This document shows, piece after piece, positions 34,777-43,117 of a stretch of DNA of 64,000 bases. This DNA comes from Cohnella kolymensis (GTDB taxonomy: Bacteria > Bacillota > Bacilli > Paenibacillales > Paenibacillaceae). Numbering within the stretch: position 1 is the first letter of the stretch; the number at the start of each line of letters is the position of its first letter. Position numbers and translations under genes: made by a program. The stretch covers positions 1-64,000 of the forward strand of contig NZ_JXAL01000024.1 of NCBI RefSeq assembly GCF_000829465.1. The letters are read 5' to 3'. The notes below the pieces were generated by a model. The model did no database searches, was not told the origin of the DNA, and saw nothing but the letters and a program-made list of their open reading frames with translations.

Positions 34777-36348
34777 TTAAATTTTGCGGGAAGTCAGTTT
34801 GGCTTGAGTGAACAGTAATAAGTAATCATGGCCGCCGGCTTTGGAATCGGTACCCGACATATTAAAGCCGCCGAATGGATGGACACCTACCAAAGCGCCG
34901 GTGCATTTGCGGTTGATATATAAGTTACCGCAGTGCATTTCCTGCAGGGCCTCTGAGATTCTCGCTTCATTCTTCGAGAAGAAGGATCCCGTGAGCCCGA
35001 ACTCGGTATCATTAAAGATCTCGATCGCTTCTTTCCAATCCTTTGCTTTTGCAACCGCGAGCACCGGCCCAAAAATTTCTTCCTGCATGATCCGCGCTTT
35101 CGGATAAACGTCTGCGATAATCGTCGGCTGCAGATAATACCCGTTCCCTTCCGCCTTGGAACCGCCAGCCACTAAATAGCCTTCATTCTTTCCGATTTCC
35201 ATATACTCAAGTATTTTATCATAGGACTTCTGATCAATAACGGGCCCGACCGCGAAGTTTTCTTCCGGCAGTCCTGACTTTAATTTACTCGTCAGCTCCA
35301 GAACATTGTCGAGCACTGTATCATACACGTCTTCAACGATGATCGCGCGGGAGCCGGCCGAGCATTTTTGCCCTTGGAAACCGAAAGCGGAAGCGACAAT
35401 GGCGGCAGCCGCCTGATCCAAATCCGCTGTTTCATCCACGACAATTCCGTCTTTACCGCCCATTTCCGCGACCACCCGTTTGATCCAGATCTGACCGTCA
35501 GCCGTTTCAGCCGCTCTCTTATTGATGCGTAAGCCCACTTCTTTGGAGCCGGTAAAGCTGATAAAACGAACTTTGGGGTGAGACGTCAGGTAGTCTCCGA
35601 TCTCGGATCCGTTACCAGGTATAAAGTTGATGACTCCCTGCGGCAGTCCCACTTCTTGCATTAACTCAACGAATTTGGCGGCAATGACTGGAGTCGTGCT
35701 GGCCGGCTTCAACAGAACCGTGTTTCCGGACACGACGGCAGCGGTCGTCATTCCCACGCAGATGGCTAGCGGAAAATTCCATGGAGGGATGACGACTCCC
35801 ACCCCTAGTGGAATATAAGTCAACCGGTTCACTTCTCCATTAATTTTGGTGAGCGGCTGATGGATGTTGATTGCGCTTAAGCGAACCATTTCCCTGGCAT
35901 AGAACTCCATAAAGTCGATCGCTTCTGCAGTGTCGGCATCGGCTTCAGCCCAGTTCTTCCCGGCCTCCAGCACCATCCATGCGGAGAATTCATGTTTGCG
36001 CTGTCTCATGAGTTCCGCTGCCTTAAATAAATACTCCGCCCTTTCAGTCGGGGGAACCTTCTTCCAGGTGTCGAAAGTTTGAAGTGCGGCAGCCATCGCG
36101 CGATCCGCTTCGTTGATAGAAGCCTTGCTTACTAAGCCAATGACCTCAGACACTTTGCCCGGATTAATCGACCGCTCTTTGGCTTCGGTCATCACTCTAT
36201 CACTGCCGATATGAAGGGGATATTCTCGTCCCAACTGCTGCTTCACTTTATTTAGCGCGGCTTTCATGGCCGATTTGTTCTCTTCCTGTGAAAAATCCGT
36301 GAAGGGTTCATTTACGAATGCTGCAGCGGTACCGTTAATCATAAACAT
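34777..36348 (-). CDS. pruA: L-glutamate gamma-semialdehyde (1-pyrroline-5-carboxylate) dehydrogenase
   Basis: 523 residues from the ATG at 36348 (GGGGAG six bases upstream). Oxidises glutamate semialdehyde to glutamate with NAD, the second step of proline and arginine breakdown. Family hallmarks: FTDFSQEENKSAMKAALNKV, ITPL-like nucleotide site GVVIPPWNFPLAI, RFISFTGSKEVGLRI, the general base Glu in VVAEMGGKDGIVVD, the nucleophile Cys in GQKCSAGSRAI, and the C-terminal PFGGFNMSGTDSKAGG. It follows proline dehydrogenase by 17 bases, so both enzymes are one transcript. Bacillus names include rocA and ycgN/putC. Confidence 0.93.
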   Translation of the reverse strand: MFMINGTAAAFVNEPFTDFSQEENKSAMKAALNKVKQQLGREYPLHIGSDRVMTEAKERSINPGKVSEVIGLVSKASINEADRAMAAALQTFDTWKKVPPTERAEYLFKAAELMRQRKHEFSAWMVLEAGKNWAEADADTAEAIDFMEFYAREMVRLSAINIHQPLTKINGEVNRLTYIPLGVGVVIPPWNFPLAICVGMTTAAVVSGNTVLLKPASTTPVIAAKFVELMQEVGLPQGVINFIPGNGSEIGDYLTSHPKVRFISFTGSKEVGLRINKRAAETADGQIWIKRVVAEMGGKDGIVVDETADLDQAAAAIVASAFGFQGQKCSAGSRAIIVEDVYDTVLDNVLELTSKLKSGLPEENFAVGPVIDQKSYDKILEYMEIGKNEGYLVAGGSKAEGNGYYLQPTIIADVYPKARIMQEEIFGPVLAVAKAKDWKEAIEIFNDTEFGLTGSFFSKNEARISEALQEMHCGNLYINRKCTGALVGVHPFGGFNMSGTDSKAGGHDYLLLFTQAKLTSRKI

Positions 36349-36365
36349 GGACACTCCCCTATTCG

Positions 36366-37280
36366 TTATTTGAACATGTTTTTCAGAACAAACCAGACAT
36401 TCGCCGGACGCTCGGCCAACCGCCTCATGAAGTAGCCGAACCAGTCGATGCCATAGGGAACATAAACCCGTACTCTGTAGCCTTCATTAACCAGCTGCTT
36501 TTGAAGGTCTTCCGCTATTCCATACAGCATTTGGAACTCAAATCTCTCGTTAGTGATGCCATTCTCCTTAATGAACGCTACGGTCTCTCTGATAATCGCA
36601 GGGTCATGGCTTGCGACCGCTGTGTAATTTCCATTCAGCATATGCCGCTTTATGATTTTCAGGAAATTGTCGTCCACATCTTTTTTGGCGGGAAAAGCGA
36701 CCTTGGGCGATTCTTTGTAAGCTCCTTTAACCAGCCGCAAGTTGGCGTTCACACGGTTCAAATCTTCGATGTCCTGTTCGGTCCGATAAAGATAAGCTTG
36801 AATGACGATTCCTACATTGTCGTACTCCTCGCGAAGCTGGTGATAGATATCGAGGGAAGTTTGGCAATGTGCATAGTCCTCCATATCGATCCTCACAAAG
36901 CTGCCGTGTCTGGCTGCGCAATCCAATATTCTGCGCATGTTGTTCATACATAGAATTTTACTCAGATCGAGGCCCAATGAGGTCAATTTCAAAGATAGAT
37001 TCGATTTCACTTTTGCCGCTGCAATCGCTTCCAAAGTTTGAATACACATTGCCGCGGATTCATTCGCTTCCTCTTCCGTGCTCACGAATTCTCCCAAATG
37101 ATCGAGAGTAGCCATTCGGCCATCTTCATTCAGTCGCCGTACGGCCCGAATTGCCGTGTCGATCGATTCGCCTGCAACAAAGCGGCTGGCTCCGAATTTT
37201 AACCCGTACCTGCGCGCCAACTTAACTGCTGTGTGACTTTTGCCTAGAGACTGGAATAAATTCCGCAGGATCACTTCCAT
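36366..37280 (-). CDS. putB: Proline dehydrogenase (FAD)
   Basis: 304 residues from the ATG at 37280 (GGGAGG upstream). Oxidises proline to pyrroline-5-carboxylate and passes electrons to the quinone pool. TIM-barrel signatures: KFGASRFVAGESIDTAIRAV, LSLKLTSLGLDLS, VRIDMEDYAHCQTSLDIYHQ, the FAD-contacting VIQAYLYRT and RLVKGAYKES, and FEFQMLYGIAE. Length is typical of the monofunctional Firmicute enzyme. It precedes the P5C dehydrogenase and follows a sigma-54 type activator gene, a classical proline-utilisation arrangement. Confidence 0.93.
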   Translation of the reverse strand: MEVILRNLFQSLGKSHTAVKLARRYGLKFGASRFVAGESIDTAIRAVRRLNEDGRMATLDHLGEFVSTEEEANESAAMCIQTLEAIAAAKVKSNLSLKLTSLGLDLSKILCMNNMRRILDCAARHGSFVRIDMEDYAHCQTSLDIYHQLREEYDNVGIVIQAYLYRTEQDIEDLNRVNANLRLVKGAYKESPKVAFPAKKDVDDNFLKIIKRHMLNGNYTAVASHDPAIIRETVAFIKENGITNERFEFQMLYGIAEDLQKQLVNEGYRVRVYVPYGIDWFGYFMRRLAERPANVWFVLKNMFK

Positions 37281-37353
37281 AAATGCCTCCCATGACTGTA
37301 ATGAACACAACAACCGCACAATTTGAACACTTATGTTTAATCCTTACCTCGTC

Positions 37354-37382
37354 ATTATATGTATTTAAACACTATTTGTATA
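37354..37382 (-). promoter_or_regulatory. Candidate sigma-A promoter for the proline catabolism genes
   Basis: On the minus strand TATACA (37382-37377) and TATAAT (37359-37354) are 17 bases apart, 73 bases before the proline dehydrogenase ATG. I looked for a sigma-54 -24/-12 element (TGGCAC...TTGCA) in this interval and saw none. Confidence 0.4.
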
Positions 37383-37424
37383 TAATTGGTTGTACATTTT
37401 TTCCGGCTATCTATCTCCGCATTC

Positions 37425-37459
37425 CCTCACAAAAAAACCGGCCTAATCATAGGCCGGTT
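37425..37459 (-). terminator. Terminator of the activator gene
   Basis: AACCGGCCTA (37436-37445) pairs perfectly with TAGGCCGGTT (37450-37459). Seven T follow on the minus strand. Confidence 0.85.
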
Positions 37460-37465
37460 GGTCGA

Positions 37466-39158
37466 TCACTCTTCAATGCCGTATTCCTTCATCTTGTTAT
37501 AGATAGTTCCTCGGGATATACCAAGCATTTTGGCGGCAGCGCTCTTGTTTCCGAAGGTTTTCCGCAAGGCTTCCTTGATTAATTCTTGTTCGTCCATTTC
37601 TGCGGTATCTTTGTCTGTGCTTGCCGCTGGAAATCCTTCATCACCTTGAGTCAATGACGCCAAAGACTCCGGTAAAAGCTCGGCGGTAATCGTATCACTG
37701 TCTCCGAGTATGATCATTCGCTCTATTGCATTTCGCAGCTCTCTTATGTTTCCCGGCCAGCTATAATTCATCAGAACCGTCATGACGCTCGCATCGACTC
37801 GGGGCGCAGGCTTCCGGTATTCTACCGCAAACTCTCGTATAAACGCTTGAACCAGCTCCGGGATGTCTTCCGTACGTTCGCGCAAAGGTGGAATTTCGAC
37901 GCTCATCACGTTCAAGCGATAATACAATTGCTCTAAAAATTGGCCTTCATCCATCAGCCTCTGCATCGATCCTGTAGTCGTCGCGATAATACGCGTGTCA
38001 ACGGTTACCTCTTCATCGCTGCCGATGCGGGTAAAGCTTCCGCTTTTTAAATAGTGCAGCAGCTTCAATTGGATATCGAGCGGCATCTGATCGATTTCTT
38101 GCAGCAGCAGTGTGCCGCCATCAGCCAACTCCAACTTGCCCGCTTTACCTTGTTTGCCGCCGCTCGAGAACGCACCGCCTTGGTAGCCGAATAACTCAGG
38201 TTCCAGAAGCCCGCCCGGCATAGCCCCGCAATGCAAGGAAAGCAGCGGAGCTTTTTGCCGTTCCCCCCCCATAATGAATCGCTTGAGCAAGCATTTCTTT
38301 GCCGGATCCCGATTCGCCCTTAAGGAGAACAGGAGTGTTGGTTTGAGCAAACTTCTGTGCCGCCTTTATGGAACGCTTGAAAAAGGGACCCATCCCCACA
38401 ATCGATGAAAAAGGTCTTTCTTGCTCAATTCGGAGAAGCACCGAGGAGTACAGCTCTTCGTTCAGATGAACGATGCGTGTTATGTCTTTTTCGGTCGCTA
38501 TCCCTCCTCTGACCTGATTGCCTTCGAGGATCGGGGATGCGTTGATCAGTACATGCTTACTCGGAGTCGGCTGATGGTAAACCTGACGCACAGTCCGCCC
38601 CTCATCCAGAATGGTGTGCAGCATGACGGCGTCTTTCTCGAAATGATCACCGATTTTTCGGCCGATGATGTCCTCCTTTTTGATGGCATATACGCGCTCA
38701 GCTTCACTGTTCCACAGAATGACACGACCTTCATGATCCACCGCAGTTACCGCATCGTTCACAGTTTCCGAAAGTACGGACAAATACGACGCGATTCTTT
38801 TGTACTCTGCGGCTATAAAATGAATGAAGCTCTCTGCTGTCACGATCCCTTTGAGTTCATTGGCTGCGTCTCGAATGATAACCGGCCGTTCCCAGCTGCC
38901 ATTGCTTTCCGCCAATCGTTCCAGGTTCTCGGTTCGAGAGCTTTTCCAATTCAATTCTCGTATACAGTCCGCAATCGCCCTGCCAGCTTCAAGCGCTGCA
39001 AAATAATGCATCTCGTCAGAAGCGACAACGAAAGCATCGTCCTGAATGACGATTACATATCTGTGCGTTTCGGCAAGAGTTCTCACACCAGCCAAACTAG
39101 CTGATGGTTCTATCAGACAATATGAAGTTTCTATATGCAAATGTTCGGCGTTAAACAT
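37466..39158 (-). pseudogene. PAS-containing sigma-54-type activator (RocR-like), frameshifted at a G8 tract
   Basis: Read across the frameshift it has ~564 residues. A CBS-like N-terminal region (~10-120) is followed by a PAS domain (TVNDAVTAVDHEGRVILWNS, ~125-235), an AAA+ domain with Walker A GESGSGKE, and a Fis-type HTH at the end (KSAAAKMLGISRGTIYNKMK). The frame changes at eight consecutive C on the plus strand (38263-38270). Two motifs are also unusual: the sigma-54 contact loop reads GAFSSG instead of GAFTGA, and Walker B reads LLLQEI instead of LLLDEI. It would normally activate proline or arginine catabolism. It may be phase-variable, decayed or a homopolymer sequencing error. Confidence 0.82.
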
Positions 39159-39311
39159 CAGTCGTATTGCCCCTTATCATTCCGCAAGTTTGCGCTCTTT
39201 CCTATTATTACTTTACCGCCTGATGATTCGTCAATCTATTGTTGTTGCGTGTAACTCTGTAAACAAGGGTAAATGTAAGCAAGCCAAACCAATATCCGAG
39301 GAGGTAACGAT

Positions 39312-39446
39312 ATGTTGAGAAAAACATTAATAATGACCGCAGTCGGTATGGGTGTCAGGTATCTGATGAGGAATAAACCGGTACGCGACAAATTAATCCG
39401 TACACTGCAGAGTTTCACCAGAGGAACGAATCAGCGGCAAATGTAA
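39312..39446 (+). CDS. Small basic protein (44 aa)
   Basis: ATG at 39312 preceded by GAGGAGGTAACGAT, an excellent ribosome site. The product MLRKTLIMTAVGMGVRYLMR continues NKPVRDKLIRTLQSFTRGTN and ends QRQM. It is amphipathic and strongly basic, like small Firmicute proteins of the YtxH or YqxA size class, but no family is certain. A strong terminator follows, so it is an independent transcript. Confidence 0.65.
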   Translation: MLRKTLIMTAVGMGVRYLMRNKPVRDKLIRTLQSFTRGTNQRQM

Positions 39447-39470
39447 GCGGCGCCGCGACGCAGCACACAA

Positions 39471-39517
39471 AAAGCAGACTGCCGGACGTACTGTCCGGAG
39501 CCTGCTTTTTATTTTTT
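39471..39517 (+). terminator. Strong terminator
   Basis: AAAGCAG...CTGCTTT outer stem with inner CCGGAC/GTCCGG, followed by TTATTTTTT, after the 44-aa gene. Confidence 0.85.
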
Positions 39518-39607
39518 GGGCTATGTTAACAACATTGTTTATATTTGATATTAGCGTAGCTTTCGGAGCCGAAGTTCCGTTTGCGAATCTACTTGCTCAA
39601 TTATTAC

Positions 39608-39931
39608 TCATAAGTTCGACTCGGATGTTTGATTCAATCTTTCGCGTAGTGCTGCCCGGCGACTATTACGATACATGGATTCAAACACCATGATGCCGGC
39701 CACAACGACAAGCAGTTTGCCGATATATGTAAGAGCTAATAAAATGCTCTCATTGGCCAGTTGTGAAGCTTGCACCGCCGATTGCGCCGTCTTCACATGG
39801 ATGTTATACATCGTGATGAGCTGAGAGAATTGTTCAAAGATATACAGAAAATAAACGAACACGCAGATCCGTACAATCCACATCATCATAATAGAAAAAG
39901 CATTTCCGATTGCGCTCAGCAAAAAAAGCAC
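39608..39931 (-). CDS. Hypothetical membrane protein
   Basis: 107 residues. An N-terminal pair of hydrophobic segments (FLLSAIGNAFSIMMMWIVRI, CVFVYFLYIFEQFSQLI), an alpha-helical middle (VKTAQSAVQASQLANESILL) and a third helix (LLALTYIGKLLVVVAGIMVF), with a basic tail. No family recognised. No ribosome site of good strength is visible before the ATG. Stands alone. Confidence 0.5.
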   Translation of the reverse strand: MLFLLSAIGNAFSIMMMWIVRICVFVYFLYIFEQFSQLITMYNIHVKTAQSAVQASQLANESILLALTYIGKLLVVVAGIMVFESMYRNSRRAALRERLNQTSESNL

Positions 39932-40055
39932 CGTCCAATTCTAAGAGGTTTTGTATGACAGCAAGCACGTTTGCTTCCTCCTACGTTATCGACAGTTTTC
40001 TCCAATTAATTAGGGTTTGATTTAAGACAACCAGATAATATTCCTGCTCTTTTTA

Positions 40056-41175
40056 CTATGCAATGCGCTCTTCGCGACCTTCTATTTTCTGTATCATATC
40101 GATAGCCGTTTCAAAATTAGTAATCACATATCCTGTTTTTTCGTATCCTTTTGGCATTTCGACAAGTAAATTTGATAGTCTGTTTGCTTTGTGTCTGCGC
40201 CTTACGCAATTGGTCGAGCTCTGCCTGGATGTTATCCGGAATCTTTTCCACAACGGCCGGCACATCGATCGGCTTTTTAGTAAGCTCTCCTTCCTGCTGC
40301 TTGATCCGCTGTCGGGAAGCCTCCACTTCTGTTTCCGACTGCTTTAAGGATGCCTGCAGCTTCTCCACTTCTTCATCGTTGCCAACTGCCTTAGCCTCCT
40401 GCAGTTCATTGTTCAACCGTCTAACCAGATCATCATGCGCCTTGGTCTTCTTCTCAAGCTCTGCGTTGCTTTTAGCCAGTGCTTCTCTGGCCAGCCGCTC
40501 TTTCTCCGCCTGCGCTTTCGGTTCGCAATTACCGGCTATATACAACGGGTGCTTTGGGTGACCGTCTTTTGACATTTGAAGGTAGTAAGTATGAAATGAG
40601 TATAGAAGCTCCTTCACTTTGCGATCACGGCCGAGTAGTGTTCCGTTGGTTCCCCATGCCGTGATGATCTTGTCGGCTTGAAGTGCAGCTCTCCGAATAT
40701 GCATGTCGTTCTCTGGACCGACCGGATCGGGTGGGATCGTCGATATTGGCATCCGATAATTCCACAAACTGAGCTGCCCCTTAGCTGGAATCGGCTCTTT
40801 CAGCATTTCAACGTTCACCAAGTCCCAGGCGAAGCGCCCCTCAGTGTAATCGCCGAATGCAAGTTCATTGCCATAGATCAAACGCCGACCGATGTCCAGA
40901 ATGGCGTGATCTCCACCGTTCCGAACAACTTGCATGCTGGCTGCTAACCTACACTTGGCGATTATCACGCCGGTTGGAAGGTTGTGCGCTGTGTACCCAT
41001 GCCTTCCCAATACTGAAAAGAACGGCTCTTCCATGCCGATCCGCTTATCGACCTTCTTACTTGCGTGGATCGCTATTGCGCCGCGGTGCCTTGTATCCCA
41101 TGATCGCGTCTCGTATCGTTTCTCGCCAAGGGCGATCAGCGTAGCCCATGGCTGAATGACCGTAATGACTTTCAT
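40056..41175 (-). pseudogene. Phage-type ASCH + DUF1643-like + coiled-coil protein, frameshifted
   Basis: The start MKVITVIQPWATLIALGEKR at 41175 opens an ASCH domain (RNA- or nucleotide-binding fold) to about residue 145. Residues ~155-220 (ADKIITAWGTNGTLLGRDRK, HPKHPLYIAGN) resemble the end of DUF1643. A coiled coil follows (residues ~225-320), like phage DUF3102-type proteins. Near 40170 the frame shifts, and the natural end reads SNLLVEMPKGYEKTGYVITN and FETAIDMIQKIEGREERIA in another frame to 40056. The mixture of domains on one chain is itself suggestive of a prophage mosaic. Confidence 0.65.
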
Positions 41176-41257
41176 CCCACTAACTCCCATCATGAATAAA
41201 TTTCCAATCTAATCCAAACCCTAATCTCCAACAAGTGTACGGACGGGGGACTAATCT

Positions 41258-41455
41258 ATGGGACATCATTTGCAGAAGTTAAATGATTTGTTAGAGAACT
41301 TAACGCACAATTATTTACTCATCTCGATTGGAGGTGTTTTGTTTTTTGCAATCCAAGCCTACACAGGGTACAGGGTTTATAAGCACTATGACCGAGAACT
41401 ACGTAGGATTCAGACTAAACTTAACGACATATCTTCCCGGTTAAAACAGTCATAG
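41258..41455 (+). CDS. Small membrane protein (65 aa)
   Basis: ATG at 41258 with GGGGGACTAATCT upstream. One membrane helix (YLLISIGGVLFFAIQAYTGY) sits between an N-terminal amphipathic stretch and a basic coiled-coil-like C-terminus (HYDRELRRIQTKLNDISSRL). Divergent from the ASCH gene, within prophage-like debris. The last ~45 bases overlap the end of the opposite reading frame of the propagated tail-protein fragment, which marks the junction rather than a real overlap. Role unknown. Confidence 0.55.
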   Translation: MGHHLQKLNDLLENLTHNYLLISIGGVLFFAIQAYTGYRVYKHYDRELRRIQTKLNDISSRLKQS

Positions 41456-42159
41456 GCGTTCGGATTGGCTGCATCCCAGCTTTTAATTTGCCATTCGTAA
41501 TTTTTATCAATGCCGAATGTATTCGCCGGAAAAGAGTGTTGAAGCAATGTAGAGGCAATCGGTCCCGTTGTGATCCAGGCAGCGTCTCCTACAATTCTGT
41601 ATCGCAGTTCATCGTGGGTTTGAATTCCCTGCGTGGCCTTTTGCCAACTGAATATATTGATCGCTAACGGCGAAATATTAGTATTATTCGGCTGTAACTG
41701 AGTTGCTCTCATATAGCTGGTCGTCGTGAACGTTTGATCGGGACCATAACCTGTGCCTGTACTGTTCGTGGCATAAGCACGGTAATGATAGGTGGTGTTC
41801 TCTGTCAACCCGCCTATGGCAGCAGTAAAAATGCCTGCCGCGCCAACACTCGCACTAACTATATTACCGTATGCCGTTGTCTGCCCGTATTCAAAGTATC
41901 TTGTTGGATCTTCTCCGCCTGTATCCTGGATGTCACCTTGTAAAGTTGCTCCCACTGAGCCAATCACACTCGGCTGTAGGGTGTTCACTAGCGGGTATCG
42001 GAGAGCCGTTTCCCCGTTTGTGGCAATACTCACAAAGTCAAAATCTCGAACACCATTTAAAGAAGTACCACCAACTCCTACCCATCCTGCAGCAGTTATG
42101 GCCGTATCTGTTACGGTTAGTTGCCAACCAACCGGTTCGGGGTTTCCGCTTGCCCACAT
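41410..42159 (-). pseudogene. Fragment of a large secreted or tail protein with a fibronectin-III-like domain
   Basis: The frame is open on both sides without a credible start or stop. LQPSVIGSVGATLQGDIQDT and TAYGNIVSASVGAAGIFTAA, then IGGLTENTTYHYRAYATNST and GTGYGPDQTFTT, make a Fn3-like repeat as found in phage or surface proteins. The second half (ISPLAINIFSWQKATQGIQT, YEWQIKSWDAANPNAY) is a further repeat of that type. It ends abruptly at about 41455 where the small membrane gene begins, so it is an internal fragment. Confidence 0.6.
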
Positions 42160-42170
42160 CTTTGCGGTTA

Positions 42171-42299
42171 ACGCGTGTAGTCACCGGCGAATCTTCGAAA
42201 CCTAAGCGCCTGCTGGATGGTTTGTATAGTATCTCTGCAGAGTTCATTGCCCTAGACCCGATTCCTTATAATACCTCCACCGGGGAGACGCTGTACTAA
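42171..42299 (+). pseudogene. C-terminal scrap of a phage structural protein
   Basis: 43 codons (TRVVTGESSKPKRLLDGLYS and ISAEFIALDPIPYNTSTGET, then LY) ending in TAA. The pattern of a distal-tail or similar protein end (EFIALDPIPY) is suggestive but not certain. It begins where the Fn3-like fragment of the opposite strand ends. Its stop overlaps the next start (TAATG), an arrangement typical of phage gene clusters. Confidence 0.45.
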
Positions 42300-42406
42300 T
42301 GAGCCAAATTAAAACAACAGGTTATGTGCGAGTATCAATTGGGCAGAAAACCACGATAGACCTGAGGAACTTTGGCTCTGTGCCCGTGTGCGGTGGCGTG
42401 GTGTAG
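42299..42406 (+). pseudogene. N-terminal scrap of a phage gene (35 codons)
   Basis: ATG at 42299 overlaps the preceding TAA by one base. MSQIKTTGYVRVSIGQKTTI and DLRNFGSVPVCGGVV end at TAG 42406. The short product and the coupling suggest the truncated first part of the next phage gene. The promoter of the tetR gene begins at the very next base. Confidence 0.4.
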
Positions 42407-42435
42407 TTGACACTTGAGCGAGATGCGTTTATATT
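42407..42435 (+). promoter_or_regulatory. Promoter of the TetR-family gene
   Basis: TTGACA (42407-42412), a 17-base spacer and TATATT (42430-42435) match the sigma-A consensus closely. The palindromic operator begins on the last base of the -10 box. Confidence 0.75.
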
Positions 42436-42458
42436 TTATTTATCAGTCAATAAATAAA
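42435..42458. promoter_or_regulatory. TetR operator O1
   Basis: TTTATTTAT-CAGTCA-ATAAATAAA is a perfect inverted repeat of 9-base half-sites. It overlaps the -10 box and the start region of the tetR promoter. The same half-sites recur at 43076-43095 before the efflux gene, which identifies them as the regulator's likely operators (inference). Confidence 0.65.
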
Positions 42459-42474
42459 TGGAAAGGAGTCGGCC

Positions 42475-42999
42475 ATGACACCAAAAGACGATGCTGCATC
42501 CATCAATCGAAAACAACAAATCCTTGAGGCTGCGGCTGAGCTATTCGCCGAGTCGGGTTACTACAAAACGACGACAGCGGATGTAGCTAGGGCAGTCGGT
42601 GTTACACAGCCGTATGTGTTCCACTTCTTCAAATCCAAGGAACAACTGTATCTGGCCGTGCTTCAGCAGGCGTCGGAAAGAATCCTGCACGCTTTCTCCA
42701 CCGTGGAGGCGCCGCCGGAGCAGCTTCCTGAAGCCATGGGCAAAGCTTTCTCCGAATTGCTCGAAGTGCATCGCAATGAGATTCTGCTTGTCATGATGTC
42801 ATTTGCCACGCCCGAGCCGGCGATCAGGGAATACACCCGGAGAGAATTCGATCTCGTGTACGAGCGGGTAAAACAACGCTTCGAAGACGCCGGCATTCCG
42901 GACGCAGGAAAAATGGCGAGCAATTTCATCGGCCAAGGACTCGTTATTGCGTTGGCGGAAACGGTCAATTTGCAGAAATTGCTCCCCTGGTGCGAGTAA
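42475..42999 (+). CDS. TetR-family repressor
   Basis: 174 residues; slightly short for the family. The N-terminal HTH reads ILEAAAELFAESGYYKTTTA and DVARAVGVTQPYVFHFFKSK. The C-terminal ligand domain is divergent. AAAGGAG precedes the ATG. It lies directly upstream of, and in the same direction as, a DHA2 efflux pump, and both genes carry matching palindromes in front, so autoregulation and control of the pump are likely. Inducer unknown. Confidence 0.88.
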   Translation: MTPKDDAASINRKQQILEAAAELFAESGYYKTTTADVARAVGVTQPYVFHFFKSKEQLYLAVLQQASERILHAFSTVEAPPEQLPEAMGKAFSELLEVHRNEILLVMMSFATPEPAIREYTRREFDLVYERVKQRFEDAGIPDAGKMASNFIGQGLVIALAETVNLQKLLPWCE

Positions 43000-43024
43000 G
43001 CAGATTGCAACACACATCCATCAA

Positions 43025-43064
43025 GGCAAAGTGCTTTTTCACTTCAGCTGCTTTGCCGATTTTT
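43025..43064 (+). terminator. Terminator of the TetR gene
   Basis: GGCAAAG (43025-43031) pairs with CTTTGCC (43051-43057), followed by GATTTTTT. It separates the regulator from the efflux gene. Confidence 0.7.
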
Positions 43065-43075
43065 TCGGGCTTCAA

Positions 43076-43095
43076 TTTATTTATCAATAAATAAA
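43076..43095. promoter_or_regulatory. TetR operator O2 before the efflux gene
   Basis: TTTATTTAT-CA-ATAAATAAA, the same half-sites as O1 with a 2-base spacer instead of 6, lies 23 bases before the efflux pump ATG. Confidence 0.6.
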
Positions 43096-43117
43096 AACTT
43101 AATGGAGATGAAGTCCC

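Noticed and set aside
37281..37435. Sigma-54 (-24/-12) promoter before the proline dehydrogenase
   Set aside because: Expected from the activator type, but no TGGCAC-N5-TTGCA-like sequence is present. A sigma-A-like pair fits better.
38421..39104. 227-codon plus-strand frame inside the sigma-54 activator
   Set aside because: Antisense shadow of the PAS/CBS coding region. The composition is unlike a protein.
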